Made by a program: the position numbers and the translations under genes. Below are positions 21,671-36,341 of a stretch of DNA of 64,000 nt, piece by piece; the stretch's first letter is position 1; each line of letters begins with the position of its first letter. The stretch is from Costus lasius (Eukaryota; Streptophyta; Magnoliopsida; Zingiberales; Costaceae): NCBI GenBank assembly GCA_027563935.2, contig JANVAS020000222.1, positions 124,001-188,000 of the forward strand, given 5' to 3'. A model generated the notes under the pieces. It was given only the letters and a program-made list of their open reading frames with translations, searched no databases and was not told the DNA's origin.

Positions 21671-23348
21671 TGAAAGTCCTCAGTAGGTGGCGAAACCCTA
21701 GATAGGCGCATGAAAAATTTCTTCTAAAGCAGCGGAGTGGGTTTCTTAGTATCATCGCATGCAATATGATCAACTTAACAACATGAAAAGAATTCATACC
21801 GAAGCCATGTGTTGGATGGCGTCTTGGAAAGAGAGAGCAAGAGAGATCTCCTCCAAATGATGCGCACACAAGAATGAGGATGCGCTCACTTCCTTGGTGC
21901 TCCTTGTGCTAGCAAGGTTCCAAGAGGTGTCTTTGATCGAATGGAAGGGATGGATGAAGCTTTGCTCGCTTTGCCAAATGACTCTCCAAGGCGTCCAAGA
22001 CTCCTCACACACGAATGCCCTCTCGAGAGTAAGTGGGGAAAGGCGAGAGAGAAGTTCTCTTGGCGTGAACGTGAGATGTGGTCACGTTAGAGAACATGCT
22101 ATCTAAAAATAGCAATGTCTCAACGTTCATGCGACCATGCATTACCCCAATCGCCAATGCCTCATTACTTGAACCATGCGCTCACCCAATGAGCTGGTTC
22201 AAATCGATTTGGTTCAATAACCAAATAAACCAAGCAACTAGTCCAGATCATAACAAAAACCCCTAAGGCTTAAGATCTGACCGTTCATCTCTTGATGCTC
22301 CTGATCTCACCGATCAAGCATCCATTCTCTCAATCGAAGCTTACCGATCTCAAGCCCTTATCAATCAAACATGATCAGACTGGATCTCACTTACAATCAG
22401 AGATTAAATCCCTTTAAACTGAACCCAAACAATTCAGTCCACACGATCTGACTTAAGTAAGCCATATCATCAAATTGTGCGACCCTAAGGGTTTCCTTTA
22501 AATGTCGGTAACGATAACTTACATTATCACGATCAGTGAGGGGTATCTAGCAACACATCACTGTCTCCCGATATAAAGGAAAGAGTCTTCCAAGACTACA
22601 CCCAAACCACAGCACAAGTGTGAATCCAATTCACAAGGCATGCAAATTTCCTTTGCCACTGGATGTTCTTATTGGACAAGCGTGTCAAGCCTGTAGCTCC
22701 AATATGATGAGCATGATTAGATCAGATGAACACTGTCATCTGGGTATGGCCATACACTTTCTCAATCATCTCATACAGAGGGGGGCCCCTTTAGAACATC
22801 ATACTCCAATTAAGGAGACGGCAATCCTTTATCTATCACTAGTGCCCTAACCTGACTCAAGCTCACCATCCAATATAGTCTATAATCATTATGTTTCAAA
22901 TGATATTGAACTACCTCAAAACAATGACAATCATCATTTAGAAACACAAGTGATCTCAAGTCAGAGGAAATGTGCCACTTGTTGCAATCAAGGATTATTC
23001 ACATTGTGACAAGCAATTGAATATCCTAGTAGGGTCTGTCCAGTACATCCAATGTACCCATGAGTCTACATCTTATTCCATGCTCGAAGCATCCTATAAG
23101 ATTAGAACACATATTAGTCTCAATCATATCAAGGCTATCTCATGTTCACCAAGATATCTTGACTAAGGACATAACTGCATGTCAGCCTAGCTGAACAGCT
23201 TTGAGACATTATTCAGAAGTACACTTATTGCAGCAGACAATGTAACAAACTGAATAACAACCATGCCTTTATAAACATAAGAGTTTATTACATGATACTG
23301 ATACAATCCCAAGGCCTCAAACATTAGCCTTAAGGGCATACCCCAACA
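21671..23348 (-). repeat. Copia B 3' LTR
   Basis: This is an uninterrupted 1678-bp LTR from TGAAAGTCC to CCCCAACA on the plus strand. The polypurine tract (plus strand AATCTCCCACTTGCAC) adjoins at 23349. Its length equals the reconstructed 5' LTR exactly. Confidence 0.95.
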
Positions 23349-23368
23349 ATCTCCCACTTGCACTTAAT

Positions 23369-26300
23369 CTAATGGTTGAGAAATTTCAAACCCATATTAT
23401 TACAGTGCTTCTCATGCTTCTGCTGCGCCAGAGGCTTGGTAAGCGGGTCTGCCAGATTGTCATCTGTATGAACCTTGCAGACTTTGATCTCGCCACGATC
23501 AATGATCTCCCGGATCAAATGAAACCGTCTCTGTATGTGCTTGGACTTCTGGTGCGACCGTGGTTCCTTTGCTTGTGCAATAGCTCCAGTGTTATCACAA
23601 AAGATAACCAAAGGATCAGCACTGGAAGGAACAACACCAAGTTCCTGAACGAACTTACGAATCCACACTGCCTCCTTGGATGCTTCCGAGGCTGCAACAT
23701 ACTCGGCTTCTGTTGTGGAATCAGCAACAATAGACTGTTTGAAACTCTTCCACACCACCACTCCTCCATTCAAGCTAAAAACATAGCCTGATTGCGATCG
23801 GAAATCATCCTGGTCCGACTGGAACGAAGCGTCAGTATATCCTTCAATACTGAGTTCTTCCTGACAACCATATATCAAGAACATATCTTTGGTCCTCCGC
23901 AGATATTTTAAGATGTTCTTGACTGCAATCCAGTGTGCCTGACCTGGATTACTTTGGAACCGACTGGTCACGCTTAATCCGTAAGCGACGTCTGGGCGAG
24001 TACACAACATCGCATACATAATGGACCCAATAGCCGAAGCATAAGGCGTATTGTCCATCTCATCTTTCTCAGTCTGTGTTTGTGGACACTGACTCTTCGA
24101 AAGATTCAGACCATGTCTGACTGGAAGATATCCTCTTTTAGAATTCTCTAAATGAAATCTCCAGGACTTTATCGATGTAAGTACTCTGGCACAGCCCGAG
24201 AAGCCTCTTAGATCTATCCCTGTAGATCTTCACACCTAATACATAGGCTGCTTCTCCTAAATCTTTCATCTGAAAACATTTACTTAACCATGCTTTAACC
24301 GCATGCATTTCAGGAATATCATTTCCAATGATTAAGATATCATCGACGTAGAGGACTAGGAAAGTAATCACGCTCCCACTAAACCTCTTATATACACACG
24401 GGTCATCCTCGTTCTTGATGAAACCAAATTCACTGATTGATTCATCAAAACGAATATTCCAGCTTCTCGATGCTTGTTTAAGTCCATAAATAGACTTCTT
24501 TAACTTGCATATTTTATGACGATCTGATGGATTAGTGAAACCTTCAGGTTGTGTCATATAGACATCCTCGTTCAGATTTCCATTAAGGAAAGCGGTCTTC
24601 ACATCCATCTGCCAGATCTCATAATCATAATATGCAGCTATCGCGAAAAGAATCCGAATAGACTTAAACATAGCTACAGGTGAGAAAGTTTCATCATAAT
24701 CTATCCCGTAGATTTGTTTGAAACCTTTCGCAACTAGCCTGCCTTTATAGGTAACCACGTTACCATCCATGTCAATCTTCTTCTTGAAGATCCATTTACA
24801 GCCTATAGGGATAACTCCTGGAGGCGGATCAACCAAATCCCAAACTTGGTTATCAGACATGGAGTCCATCTCGGCGCGCATAGCTTCAAGCCATCTCGCT
24901 GAGTCCGGTCCACTGACCGCATCCGCATAAGTTAGGGGTTCATCATTATCAATGATGTAGACTCCGTCATAGCGCTCAGGCTGTCAACGGATCCTTCCCG
25001 ATCTTCGCGGTTCCCGTGATATCTGAGCCTCAGGTTGTTCAGTAACCTGTTCTACCGGCTCAGGCTCATCCAACTGTACTTGAGCACTTTGTCCTTCCTC
25101 TGGATTCTCATCCAGCTTTATTTCTCTCCCAATGGCCTCTTGCAGAAGAAACTCCTTCTCAAGAAATATGGCCGTCCGAGCAACAAACACCTTGTTCTCT
25201 TTGGGATCGTAGAAATAATAACCCTTAGTTTCCTTAGGGTAACCGACAAAGATACATTTCTCAGATCTGCTCTCTAGTTTCCCAGAGGCGAGCTTTTTGA
25301 CATAAGCCTCGCAGCCCCAGATCCTGATAAATGTCAAGCTCGGCTGTTTCCCATACCATAACTCATATGGAGTCTTTGAAACTGCCTTGGATGGCACTCG
25401 GTTTAGTACCTTTGCAGCTGTCTCCAGTGCAAATCCCCAAAAGGAGTAAGGTAGAGTAACCTGACACATCATAGAACGAACCATATCAAGTAACGTTCTA
25501 TTTCTCCTCTCGGACACACCATTCCATTGCGGTGTTCCTAGCGGAGTGCGCTGTGAGATAATCCCACACTCCTTCAGATAGTCAGTAAACTCTCGACTTA
25601 GGTATTCTCCACCTCGATCAGAACGAAGTGCCTTGATATTTCGGCCTAACTGATTCTGTACTTCATTCTTGAACTCTTTGAACTTGTCAAAAGATTCACT
25701 TTTATGTCTCATAAGATAGACATACCCATATCTACTGAAATCATCAGTGAAGGTAATGAAGTACTGATAGCCACCTCTGGCATGTTTACTAAAAGGCCCA
25801 CACACATCACTGTGTATAAGGTCAAGTAAACCTGAAGTCCTTTGACCTTTATGAGGAAAAGGTGACTTCGTCATTTTGCCCATCAAACAAGCTTTGCATG
25901 TATCAATCTCCTCATAGGAGAATGATCCCAGCAGTCCATGATCATGCAACCGCTTAATGCGTTTCTTGTTAATATGGCCTAAACGACTATGCCATAGCAA
26001 GGTGCTGTCATCAGCATATTTGGCTTTCTTATTATCAATATTGTGTATAGAACATTCCATGTCCTACATGAATAACCCATTGTTAATTGAACCAGTAGCA
26101 TAAACAATATTATCTAAAGAAAGAACACACTTTGAAATATTGCATTCAAAGGAAAACCCTTTCCTGACAAGAGCAGGAATTGAGATAATATTTTTAGTAA
26201 TGCTTGGAACAAAGTAACAACTGTTTAATTCTAACACAAGTCCAGATGGTAAAGAGATGAAATAGTCTCCTACAGCAACAGCAGCAACCCGTGCCCCGTT

Positions 26301-26601
26301 TCCAACTCGTAGGTCCACCTCATGCTGTCCCACCTGTCTTCTTCTCTTGAGTTCCTGTACATTTGAACAAATGTGAACTCCACATGCAGTGTCCAACACC
26401 CATGAAATAGAAGAAGAAGATATCATGACTTCCGTCACATAAATACCAGAGCCAGAAGCGATGCTTCCCCTCTTGTCTCCCTGGAGCGCTTTACAGTCCT
26501 TTTTCCAGTGACCCAACTGGCCACAGTGGAAACATCTGTATTCCTTCGACCGCTTGACCTTTTGCTTCAGAGCCTTGCTGTAGCTCTTGACAGGGGTCTT
26601 G
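23369..26601 (-). pseudogene. Copia B pol, with two stops and a 2-bp deletion
   Basis: This is the C-terminal five-sixths of B Gag-Pol, cut from its Gag part by element D at 26602. It contains the CCHC knuckle, DTACG protease, GAG-pre-integrase, DD35E integrase, YVDD RT and RNase H, ending FLNH like its relatives. Lesions are TAG at 26061-26063, TGA at 24984-24986 (Arg CGA to TGA), and a 2-bp loss near 24160 that shifts RT into KVLEISFREF. The two gag-pol pieces (655 + 3228 nt, TSD counted once) sum to 3883 nt, exactly 2 fewer than the intact 3885, which supports the deletion call. Confidence 0.93.
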
Positions 26602-28312
26602 TGTTGGGGTATGCCCTTAAGGCTAATGTTTGAGGCCTTGGGATTGTATCAGTATCATGTAATAAACTCTTAAGTTTATAAAGGCATGGTTATTATTCAG
26701 GTTGTTACATTGTCTGCTGTAATAAGTATACTTCTGATTAATGTCTCAATGCTGTTCAGCTAGGCTGACATGCTAAATGTCCTTAGTCGATATATCTTGG
26801 TGAACATGAGACAGCCTTGATATGATTGAGACTAATATGTGTTCTAATCTTATAGGATGCTTCGAGCATGGAATAAGATGTAGACTCATGGGTACATTGG
26901 ATGTACTAGACAGACCCTTCTAGGACATTCAATTGCTTGTCACAATGTGAATGATCCTTGATTGCAACAAGTGGCACATGTCCTTTGACTTGAGATCACT
27001 TGTGTTTCTAAATGATGATTGTCATTGTTTTGAGGTAGTTCAATAACATTTGAAACACAATGATTATAGACTATCTTGGATGGTGAGCATGAATCAGGTT
27101 AGGACACTAGTGATAGATAGAGGATTGCTGTCTCCTTGTTGAAGGAGTGAGGTGTTCTATAGGGGCCCCCTAGATGAGATGATTGAGAAAGTGTATGGCC
27201 ATACCCAGGTGACTATGTGCATCTGATCTAATCATGCTCATCATATTGGAGATACAGGCTTGACACGCTTGTCCAATAAGAACATCCAGTGGCAAAGGAA
27301 ACATGTATGCCTAGTGAAGTGCATTCACCCTTGTGCTGTGTTTTGGGAGTAGTCTTGGAAGACTCTTTCCTTTATATCGGGAGATAGTGATGTGTTGCTA
27401 GATACCCCTCACTGATCGTGATAACGTGAGTTATCGTTACCGACATTTAAAGGAAACCCTCAGGGTCGCACAATTTGATGATATGGCTTACTTGAGTCAG
27501 ATCGTGTGGACTGAATTGTTTGGGTTCAGTTTAAAGGGATTTAATCTCTGATTGTAAGTGAGATCTGGCCTGATCATGTTTGATTGATTAGGGCTTAAGA
27601 TTGGTAAGCTTCGATCGAGAGAGGTGATGCTAGATCGGTGAGATCAAGAGCATCAGGAGATGAACGGTTAGATCTGGAACCTTTGGGTTTAATATGATCT
27701 AGACCAAGTGGCTTGGGTTCATTGGTCTTTGAACCAAACCTAATTGAACTAGTTCACAAGGGTGAACGCTTGGTTCAATTTAGAGGGGTTTCGGTTGGTT
27801 CACATAAGGTGAACGCATGGAATTATGGAGGCATTAATGAAGGGGGTTACACATTAATGGTAACCGTTTCTTTCATTTGATGAGCTCTCTCTCCCTCACG
27901 GTTTCGAACACAAGTGAGACGAGTTTTGCTTGCACTCTCGAAGGGAGAAGGTGTTGACGAAAACAACAACTCTCGGCCAAGCTATCATCTCCTCATCCCT
28001 TCCATTCGACAAGGACCCCTTGAAGCTTTTGCTAGCACAAAGGCGTGAAAGGGAGTAACCAACTTCTTCTTGTGTGCGCGCCATTTGGAGGAGATCTACT
28101 TTGCTCTCTTTGCTTCCAAGCCGCCTCCTTCTCATGGCCATGGTAACGCATCTTTCACTTGAAGTTTAAGTTGATCATATGAATGTATAGCATGCGATCA
28201 AAAGTGAAACCCTAATTCCGCTGCAAAACAAAGAAAGGTCACTTGCGCCCCCCTCTTGAAAGGGGTACTCACCTTAGGGTTTTCTCGCTCCCCCTTGAAG
28301 GGGACCCTAACA
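26602..28312 (+). repeat. Copia D 5' LTR
   Basis: 1711 bp, TGTTGGGG...CCCTAACA. The PBS follows two bases later at 28315-28326 (TGGTATCAAAGC, one mismatch to the usual site). Confidence 0.96.
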
Positions 28313-30071
28313 ATTGGTATCAAAGCGATTAATATATGTTCATATGATTGCTTTGTTTGTTTTGTGATCCTTGTTAGTATAGATCTATTTCACATGCGCA
28401 ACTACATGCTAGGTTTAGGTGTTTTGGCGCATGTGTGATGTTCATGTTTATGCATGTTCTTGTTGGCGCATGTTAAGTATGTTGAATGGTATTTCATCAA
28501 AACTTATATCTACTTGCACGCAAACATTTAGATCTAATGCGCCTACTATAATCCCTTAGATGGGTTGATTGGGTTGAAAGCATCATCTAGAATAGATCCA
28601 AGTCTGATCAGACCATCTGATAGCCTAGATGGATCGACCAGATGGCACCTGTGCGCAAGCACGAGGTGGCTATAGGTCGATTGCATCACAGGCGTGTAGC
28701 GAGGTCTGGTTGAGACAACCAGTGAACACTCTTGAGTTAGGCCCGGGGTCACACCCGCTTGCCAGAACTCTTGAAGGTTGTTCAGCCCTTGGCGCATGCA
28801 TGGTTGACCATTAGGTCAACTCGAGTCAGTTAGGACTTGGTGCATGCAAGGGCATGGATCTAACTAGATGGATGAGTGGATCCCTATCAATGGACCGTTG
28901 TAAGGTTGTAGGGCACATAAGAAAATTAAAATTGATGCCAATGGGGTTTTCAAAATTTTATTTTCTTTTAATTGGATCACATGTTGATTGATGCCTATGA
29001 TTGTTTATTTTATCTTATGTGGGATGCCCATTTTAATGTGTGCTGTGCTGGGGCCTGCGTGCCTGGTAAATTGTAAATTATTATTTTTGTGATCTGCGTA
29101 TCACTTTAATTAATTTACTGTATAATTGACCTGCGAGTCAAACTTGTCTAGATAGATCAAAAATGTATTTTGATCAGACAAGAGCACAAAGGCACACATC
29201 CCAGAGGGGCATTCAGCTGGTGGCGCACCTGAGGTGCTCTTGGCGCAAGGGCCCTGGGTTGGACCAGATGAGATGCTAAAGACCCAAGAAGAGCAAGTGA
29301 AGACTTAAGTATCTTAAGGTTTTACTTAGGCTATGGGCTTTTACCACATAAGATCCATGCTTTCTGTTATTGTTTATATAAGTAGAACAGCATGATTTAT
29401 TTATCTTCTGCTATAGCCATAGGATTTGCCTGATAGTAAGAAGATAAAAGACCGTTAAAATCCAAACGCTTAAATATCAAGCACGTAATGCCTTCTGACG
29501 CGAAACCTCACTGTTCTGACTATCGTTGGAGCCGTGTTGTACCCACTCAGTGGGCACGTCCATCTATCTTCAGACGGTGCGGGATTTCACCTACGTGTTA
29601 CAGAGAAGGGATTTATCGCTTCTCGTTGCTCAGCATAGCACGTGGTGGTCCAGGGAGTAGGTCGGGTCAGCTTGACCATGTAGGCTACATATGTGGCGCA
29701 TATGGTAGCGCATGGAGGCAGCCATCTGTGGGGTCAGAGATTGTGTTGTACCAACTCAGTTGGCACAGTCTGCTGGATTGCCCAGATGAAGGGGAATCGC
29801 ACGGATTGGCGATTGGCAGGGACTGCCTACCAGAGATTAGTGCTTGTACTCTCTATGCATCTTATCTCGCCTGAGCGGGACGCGGAGACCAAGTATGAAA
29901 TCTGGATCCCATCTCACTAAAAGAGTGTTACTCTTTCGGACTGTTTAATGGATTTTTCAGTCAGATAAAATAGTGAGAAAAGAATCTTTCTTAAGTCCTG
30001 GATTGATTCTAAACATTGATACTGACCTTGCTGTTCTTGCATTGTTGTAGATTCCTGCAGCAACGAACACC
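28313..30071 (+). promoter_or_regulatory. Copia D 5' leader
   Basis: This 1759-bp leader runs from PBS to gag ATG. Three hairpins share the loop CTGCG-N: 29052-29063 (stem GGC/GCC), 29089-29104 (GTGAT/ATCAC) and 29126-29141 (TTGAC/GTCAA). Palindromes are CCCACTCAGTGGG at 29542-29554 and CCAACTCAGTTGG at 29751-29763. A TACTGAC, pyrimidine-rich, TTGTAG string ends just before the ATG. Confidence 0.8.
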
Positions 30072-33000
30072 ATGAGCTTCAATGTGCGATCCCTACTGGA
30101 AAGGGAGAAGTTTGCTGGGCCAAACTTCTCGGACTGGTTCGGACACCTTAAGATCGTTCTTAAGGCAGAGAGGAAACTGTATGTCCTCGAGACGGCTGTG
30201 CCGCCTCAACCCGCTGCGAACGCCGCAAGGGCGGTTCGCGATGCCTATGAAAAGCACGTCAATGATAGCATTGATGTCGCTTGCCTAATGCTTGCGTCTA
30301 TGACGCCACCGCTGCAGCGTCAGCATGAGGATATGTCGGCTATAGAGATTATAGCGAACCTCAAGATGCTGTATGCTGCACAGGCGAGGACAGAACGCTA
30401 TAATCTGACAAAGCTTTTCTTTCAGAGCAAACTGGCTGAAGGGAGCCCAGTAGGAGCTCACGTGCTCAAGATGATTGGGCACAAGGAGGCTCTGGAGAAA
30501 CTGGGGCATACCGTCAACCAGGAGCTTGCTATAGACATTATTCTGCAGTCTCTCCCGCCCTCTTTCGATGCGTTCATTATTAATTTTAATATGAACAAAA
30601 TCGATTGTACTCCGGCAGAGCTGCTGAATATGCTCTTGACAACTGAGGAGACTCTGAAGGGAAAGCCTTCAACCTCTGTCTTAATGGTTTCTTCCAGGAA
30701 CAAGAAGAAGGGGAAGAAGGGCAAAGCCCCTGTCAAGAGCTACAGCAAGGCTCTGAAGCAAAAGGTCAAGCGGTCGAAGGACAACAGGTGTTTCCACTGT
30801 GGCCAGCTGGGTCACTGGAAAAAGGACTGTAAAGCGCTCCAAGGAGATAAGAGGGGAAGCATCGCTTCTGGCTCAGGTATATATGTGACTGAGGTCATGT
30901 TATCTTCTTCTTCTATTTCATGGGTGTTGGACACTACATGTGGAGTTCACATTTGTTCAAATGTACAGGAACTCAAGAGAAGAAGGCAGGTGGGACAGCA
31001 TGAGGTAGACCTACGCGTTGGAAACGGGGCACGGGTTGCTGCTGTTGCTGTAGGAGACTATTTCATTTCTTTACCATCTGGCATTGTATTGGAATTAACC
31101 AATTGTTATTTTGTACCGAGTATCACCAAAAATATTATCTCTATTCCTGCTCTTGTCAGGAAAGGATTTGCCTTTGAATGCAATATTTCAAAGTGTGTTT
31201 TATCTTATGATAATATTGTTTATGGAACTGGTTCAATTAACAATGGGTTATTCATGTTGGACATGGAACATTCTATACAAAACATTGATAATAAGAAAGC
31301 CAAGTATGCTGATGACAGCACCTTGTTATGGCATCGTCGTTTAGGCCATATTAACAAGAAACGCATTAAGCGGTTGCATGATCATGGACTGCTGGGATCA
31401 TTCTCCTATGAGGAGATTAATACATGCAAAGCTTGTTTAATGGGTAAAATGACGAAGGCTCCTTTTCCTAACAAAGGTCTAAGGACTTCAGGTTTACTTG
31501 ACCTTATACACAGTGATGTGTGTGGGCCGTTTAGTAAACATGCCAGAGGTGGCCATTCGTACTTCATTACCTTTACTGATGATTTCAGTAGGTATGGTTA
31601 TGTCTATCTTATGAGACATAAGAGTGAATCTTTTGACATGTTCAAAGAGTTCAAGAATGAAGTACAAAATCAGCTAGGCCGAAATATCAAGGCACTTCGT
31701 TCTGATCGAGGTGGAGAATACCTAAGTCGAGAGTTTACTGACTATCTGAAGGAGTGTGGGATTATCTCACAGCTCACTCCACTAGGAACACCGCAATGGA
31801 ATGGTGTGTCCGAGACGAGAAATAGAACGTTACTTGATATGGTTCGTTCTATGATGAGTCAGGCTACTCTACCTTACTCCTTTTGGGGATTTGCACTGGA
31901 GACAGCTGCAAAGGTGCTAAACCGAGTGCCATTCAAGGCAGTTTCTAAGACACCATATGAGTTATGGTATGGGAAACAGCCTAGCTTGACATTTATCAGG
32001 ATCTGGGGTTGCGAGGCTTATGTCAAAAAGCTCGCCTCTGGGAAACTAGAGAGCAGATCTGAGAAATGTATCTTTGTCGGTTACCCTAAGGAAACTTAGG
32101 GTTATTATTTCTACGATCCCAAAGAGAACAAAGTATTTGTTGCTCGGACGGCAATATTTCTTGAGAAGGAGTTTCTTCTGCAAGAAGCCAGTGGGAGAGA
32201 AATAAAGCTGGATGAGAATCCAGAGGAAGGACAAAGTAGTCAAGCACAGTTGGATGAGCCTGAGCCGGTGGATCAGGTTATTCAACAACCTGAGGCTCAG
32301 ATATCACGGGAACTGCGTAGATCGGGAAGGATCCGTCGACAGCCTGAGCGCTATGACGGAGTCTACATCATTGATAATGATGAACCCCTTACTTATGCGG
32401 ATGCGGTCAGTGGACCGGAGTCAGCTAGATGGCTTGAAGCTATGCGAGCCGAGATGGACTCCATGTCAGATAACCAGGTCTGGGATTTGGTTGATCCGCC
32501 TCCGGGAGTAATCCCTATAGGCTGTAAATGGATCTTCAAGAAGAAGATTGACATGGATGGTAACGTGGTTACCTATAAAGGCAGGCTAGTTGCGAAAGGT
32601 TTCAAACAAATCTACGGGATAGATTATGATGAAACTTTCTCTCCTGTAGCCATGTTCAAGTCTATTCGGATTCTTTTCGCGATAGCTGCATATTACGATT
32701 ATGAGATCTGGCAGATGGATGTGAAGACAGCTTTCCTTAATGGAAAACTGGATGAGGATGTGTATATGACACAACCTGAAGGTTTCACTAATCCATCAGA
32801 TCGTCATAAAATATGCAAGTTAAAAAGGTCCATTTATGGACTTAAACAAGCATCTAGAAGCTGGAATATTCGTTTTGATGAATCAATCTCTGAGTTTGGT
32901 TTCATCAAGAACGAAGATGACCCGTGTGTATATAAGAGGTTTAGTGGGAGCGTGATTACTTTCCTAGTCCTCTACGTCGATGATATCTTAATCATTGGAA

Positions 33001-33955
33001 ACGATATTCCTGAAATGCATGCGGTTAAGGCATGGCTAAGGAAATGTTTTCAGAGAAAGATCTAGGAGAAGCAGCCTATGTATTAGGTGTGAAGATCTAC
33101 AGGGATAGATCTAAGAGGCTTCTCGGGCTGTGCCAGAGTACTTACATCGATAAAGTCCTGGAGAGATTTCATTTAGAGAATTCTAAACGAGGATATCTTC
33201 CAGTCAGACATGGTCTGAATCTTTCGAAGAGTCAGTGTCCACAAACACAGACTGAGAAAGATGAAATGGACAATACGCCTTATGCTTCGGCTATTGGGTC
33301 CATAATGTATACGATGTTGTGTACTCGCCCAGACGTCGCTTACGGGTTAAGCGTGACCAGTCGATTCCAAAGTAATCCAGGACAGGCACACTGGATTGCA
33401 GTCAAGAACATCTTAAAATATCTGCGGAGGACCAAAGATATGTTCTTGATATATGGTGGTCAGGAAGAACTCAGTATAGAGGGATATACTGATGCTTCGT
33501 TCCAGTCGGACCAGGATGATTTCCGATCGCAATCAGGCTATGTTTTTAGCTTGAATGGTGGAGCAGTGGTGTGGAAGAGTTTCAAACAGTCAACTGTTGC
33601 TGATTCCACAACAGAAGCCGAGTATGTTGCAGCCTCGGAAGCATCCAAGGAGGCAGTGTGGATTCGTAAGTTCGTGAGAGAACTTGGTGTTGTTCCTTCG
33701 AGTGTCGATCCTTTGGTTATCTTCTGTGATAACACTGGAGCAATCGCACAAGCTAAGGAACCACGGTCGCACCAGAAGTCCAAGCACATACAGAGACGAT
33801 TTCACTTGATCCGGGAGATCATAGATCGTGGCGAGATCAAAATATGCAAGGTTCATACAGACGACAATCTGGCTGACCCGCTTACCAAGCCTCTGGCGCA
33901 GTAGAAGCATGAGAAGCACTGTAATAACATGGGTTTGAGATTTCTCAACCATTAG
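30072..33955 (+). pseudogene. Copia D Gag-Pol, two stops and one frameshift
   Basis: The frame opens at ATG 30072 with Gag, CCHC knuckle, protease (DTTCG in place of DTACG), integrase and the start of the RT linker. TAG at 32097-32099 replaces a Lys codon. The frame resumes through RT (VDDILIIG). A 1-bp deletion near 33055 (KCFQRKI) shifts it. RNase H follows in the new frame to TAG at 33902-33904 (Gln CAG to TAG), 17 codons before the usual end at 33955. The length, 3884 nt, is one less than intact, matching the single deletion. It cannot make a full polyprotein, though a 675-aa Gag-PR-IN product is still open. Confidence 0.95.
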
Positions 33956-33975
33956 ATTAAGTGCAAGTGGGAGAT

Positions 33976-35686
33976 TGTTGGGGTATGCCCTTAAGGCTAA
34001 TGTTTGAGGCCTTGGGATTGTATCAGTATCTTGTAATAAACTCTTAAGTTTATAAAGGCATGGTTATTATTCAGGTTGTTACATTGTCTGCTGTAATAAG
34101 TATACTTCTGATTAATGTCTCAATGCTGTTCAGCTAGGCTGACATGCTAAATGTCCTTAGTCGATATATCTTGGTGAACATGAGACAGCCTTGATATGAT
34201 TGAGACTAATATGTGTTCTAATCTTATAGGATGCTTCGAGCATGGAATAAGATGTAGACTCATGGGTACATTGGATGTACTGGACAGACCCTTCTAGGAC
34301 ATTCAATTGCTTGTCACAATGTGAATGATCCTTGATTGCAACAAGTGGCACATGTCCTTTGACTTGAGATCACTTGTGTTTCTAAATGATGATTGTCATT
34401 GTTTTGAGGTAGTTCAATATCATTTGAAACACAATGATTATAGACTATCTTGGATGGTGAGCATGAATCAGGTTAGGACACTAGTGATATATAGAGGATT
34501 GCCGTCTCCTTGTTGAAGGAGTGAGGTGTTCTATAGGGGCCCCCTAGATGAGATGATTGAGAAAGTGTATGGCCATACCCAGGTGACTATGTGCATCTGA
34601 TCTAATCATGCTCATCATATTGGAGATACAGGCTTGACACGCTTGTCCAATAAGAACATCCAGTGGCAAAGGAAACATGTATGCCTAGTGAAGTGCATTC
34701 ACCCTTGTGCTGTGTTTTAGGAGTAGCCTTGGAAGACTCTTTCCTTTATATCGGGAGACAGTGATGTGTTGCTAGATACCCCTCACTGATCGTGATAACG
34801 TGAGTTATCGTTACCGACATTTAAAGGAAACCCTCAGGGTCGCACAATTTGATGATATGGCTTACTTGAGTCAGATCGTGTGGACTGAATTGTTTGGGTT
34901 CAGTTTAAAGGGATTTAATCTCTGATTGTAAGTGAGATCTGGCCTGATCATGTTTGATTGATTAGGGCTTAAGATCGGTAAGCTTCGATCGAGAGAGGTG
35001 ATGCTAGATCGGTGAGATCAGGAGCATCAGGAGATGAACGGTTAGATCTGGAACCTTTGGGTTTAATATGATCTAGACCAAGTGGCTTGGGTTCATTGGT
35101 CTTTGAACCAAACCTAATTGAACCGGTTCACAAGGGTGAACGCTTGGTTCAATTTAGAGGGGTTTCGGTTGGTTCACATAAGGTGAACGCATGGAATTAT
35201 GGAGGCATTAATGAAGGGGGTTACACATTAATGGTAACCGTTTCTTTCATTTGATGAGCTCTCTCTCCCTCACGGTTTCGAACACAAGTGAGACGAGTTT
35301 TGCTTGCACTCTCGAAGGGAGAAGGTGTTGACGAAAACAACAACTCTCGGCCAAGCTATCATCTCCTCATCCCTTCCATTCGACAAGGACCCCTTGAAGC
35401 TTTTGCTAGCACAAAGGCGTGAAAGGGAGTAACCAACTTCTTCTTGTGTGCGCGCCATTTGGAGGAGATCTACTTTGCTCTCTTTGCTTCCAAGCCGCCT
35501 CCTTCTCATGGCCATGGTAACGCATCTTTCACTTGAAGTTTAAGTTGATCATATGAATGTATAGCATGCGATCAAAAGTGAAACCCTAATTCCGCTGCAA
35601 AACAAAGAAAGGTCACTTGCGCCCCCCTCTTGAAAGGGGTACTCACCTTAGGGTTTTCTCGCTCCCCCTTGAAGGGGACCCTAACA
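33976..35686 (+). repeat. Copia D 3' LTR
   Basis: 1711 bp, preceded by the polypurine tract AAGTGGGAGAT (33965-33975). It ends CCCTAACA and is followed by TSD TCTTG. Confidence 0.96.
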
Positions 35687-36341
35687 TCTTGCCCTTCTTC
35701 CCCTTCTTCTTGTTCCTTAAAGGAAACATCAAGACAGAGGTTGAAGGCTTTCCCTTCAGAGTCTCCTCAGTAGTCAAGAGCATATTGAGCAACTCTGCCG
35801 GAGTACAATCGATTTTGTTCATATTAAAGTTAATAATGAACGCATCGAAAGAAGGCGGGAGAGACTGCAGAATAATGTCTACAGCAAGCTCCTGATTGAT
35901 GGTATGCCCCAGTTTCTCTAAAGCCTCCTTGTGCCCAATCATCTTGAGCACGTGAGCTCCCACTGGACTCCCTTTAGCCAGTTTGCTCTGAAAGAAAAGC
36001 TTAGTCAGATTATAGCGTTCTGTCCTCGCCTGTGCAGCATACAGCATTTTGAGGTTCGCTATAATCTCTATAGCCGACATATCCTCATGTTGACGCTGCA
36101 GCGGTGGCGTCATAGACGCTAGCATCAGGCAAGCGACATCAATGCTATCATTGACGTGCTTTTCATAAGCTTCCTGAACCGCCCTTGCGGCGTTCGGAGC
36201 GGGCTGAGGCGGTATAGCCGTCCCGAGGACATACAGTTTCCTCTCTGCCTTAAGAACAATCTTAAAGTGTCCGTACCAGTCTGAGAAGTTCGGCCCAGCA
36301 AACTTCTCCCTTTCCAGTAGGGATCGCACATTGAAGTTCAT
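35687..36341 (-). pseudogene. Copia B Gag, severed by element D
   Basis: This is the N-terminal 218 residues of B Gag from ATG 36339-36341 (MNFNVRSLL). It is intact to the polylysine linker KKKGKKGK, then runs about 14 codons into the D LTR before a stop at 35643. The Gag fold is complete but the CCHC knuckle and all of Pol are displaced 9 kb away. Confidence 0.93.

Larger units (their letters stand above)
26602..35686 (+). mobile_element. Copia D, full-length, inserted in B gag
   Basis: This is a 9085-bp element in opposite orientation to B. Perfect TSD TCTTG lies at 26597-26601 and 35687-35691. Its two 1711-bp LTRs differ at about twelve sites by eye. It interrupts B in the lysine-rich linker before the CCHC knuckle. 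Confidence 0.97.
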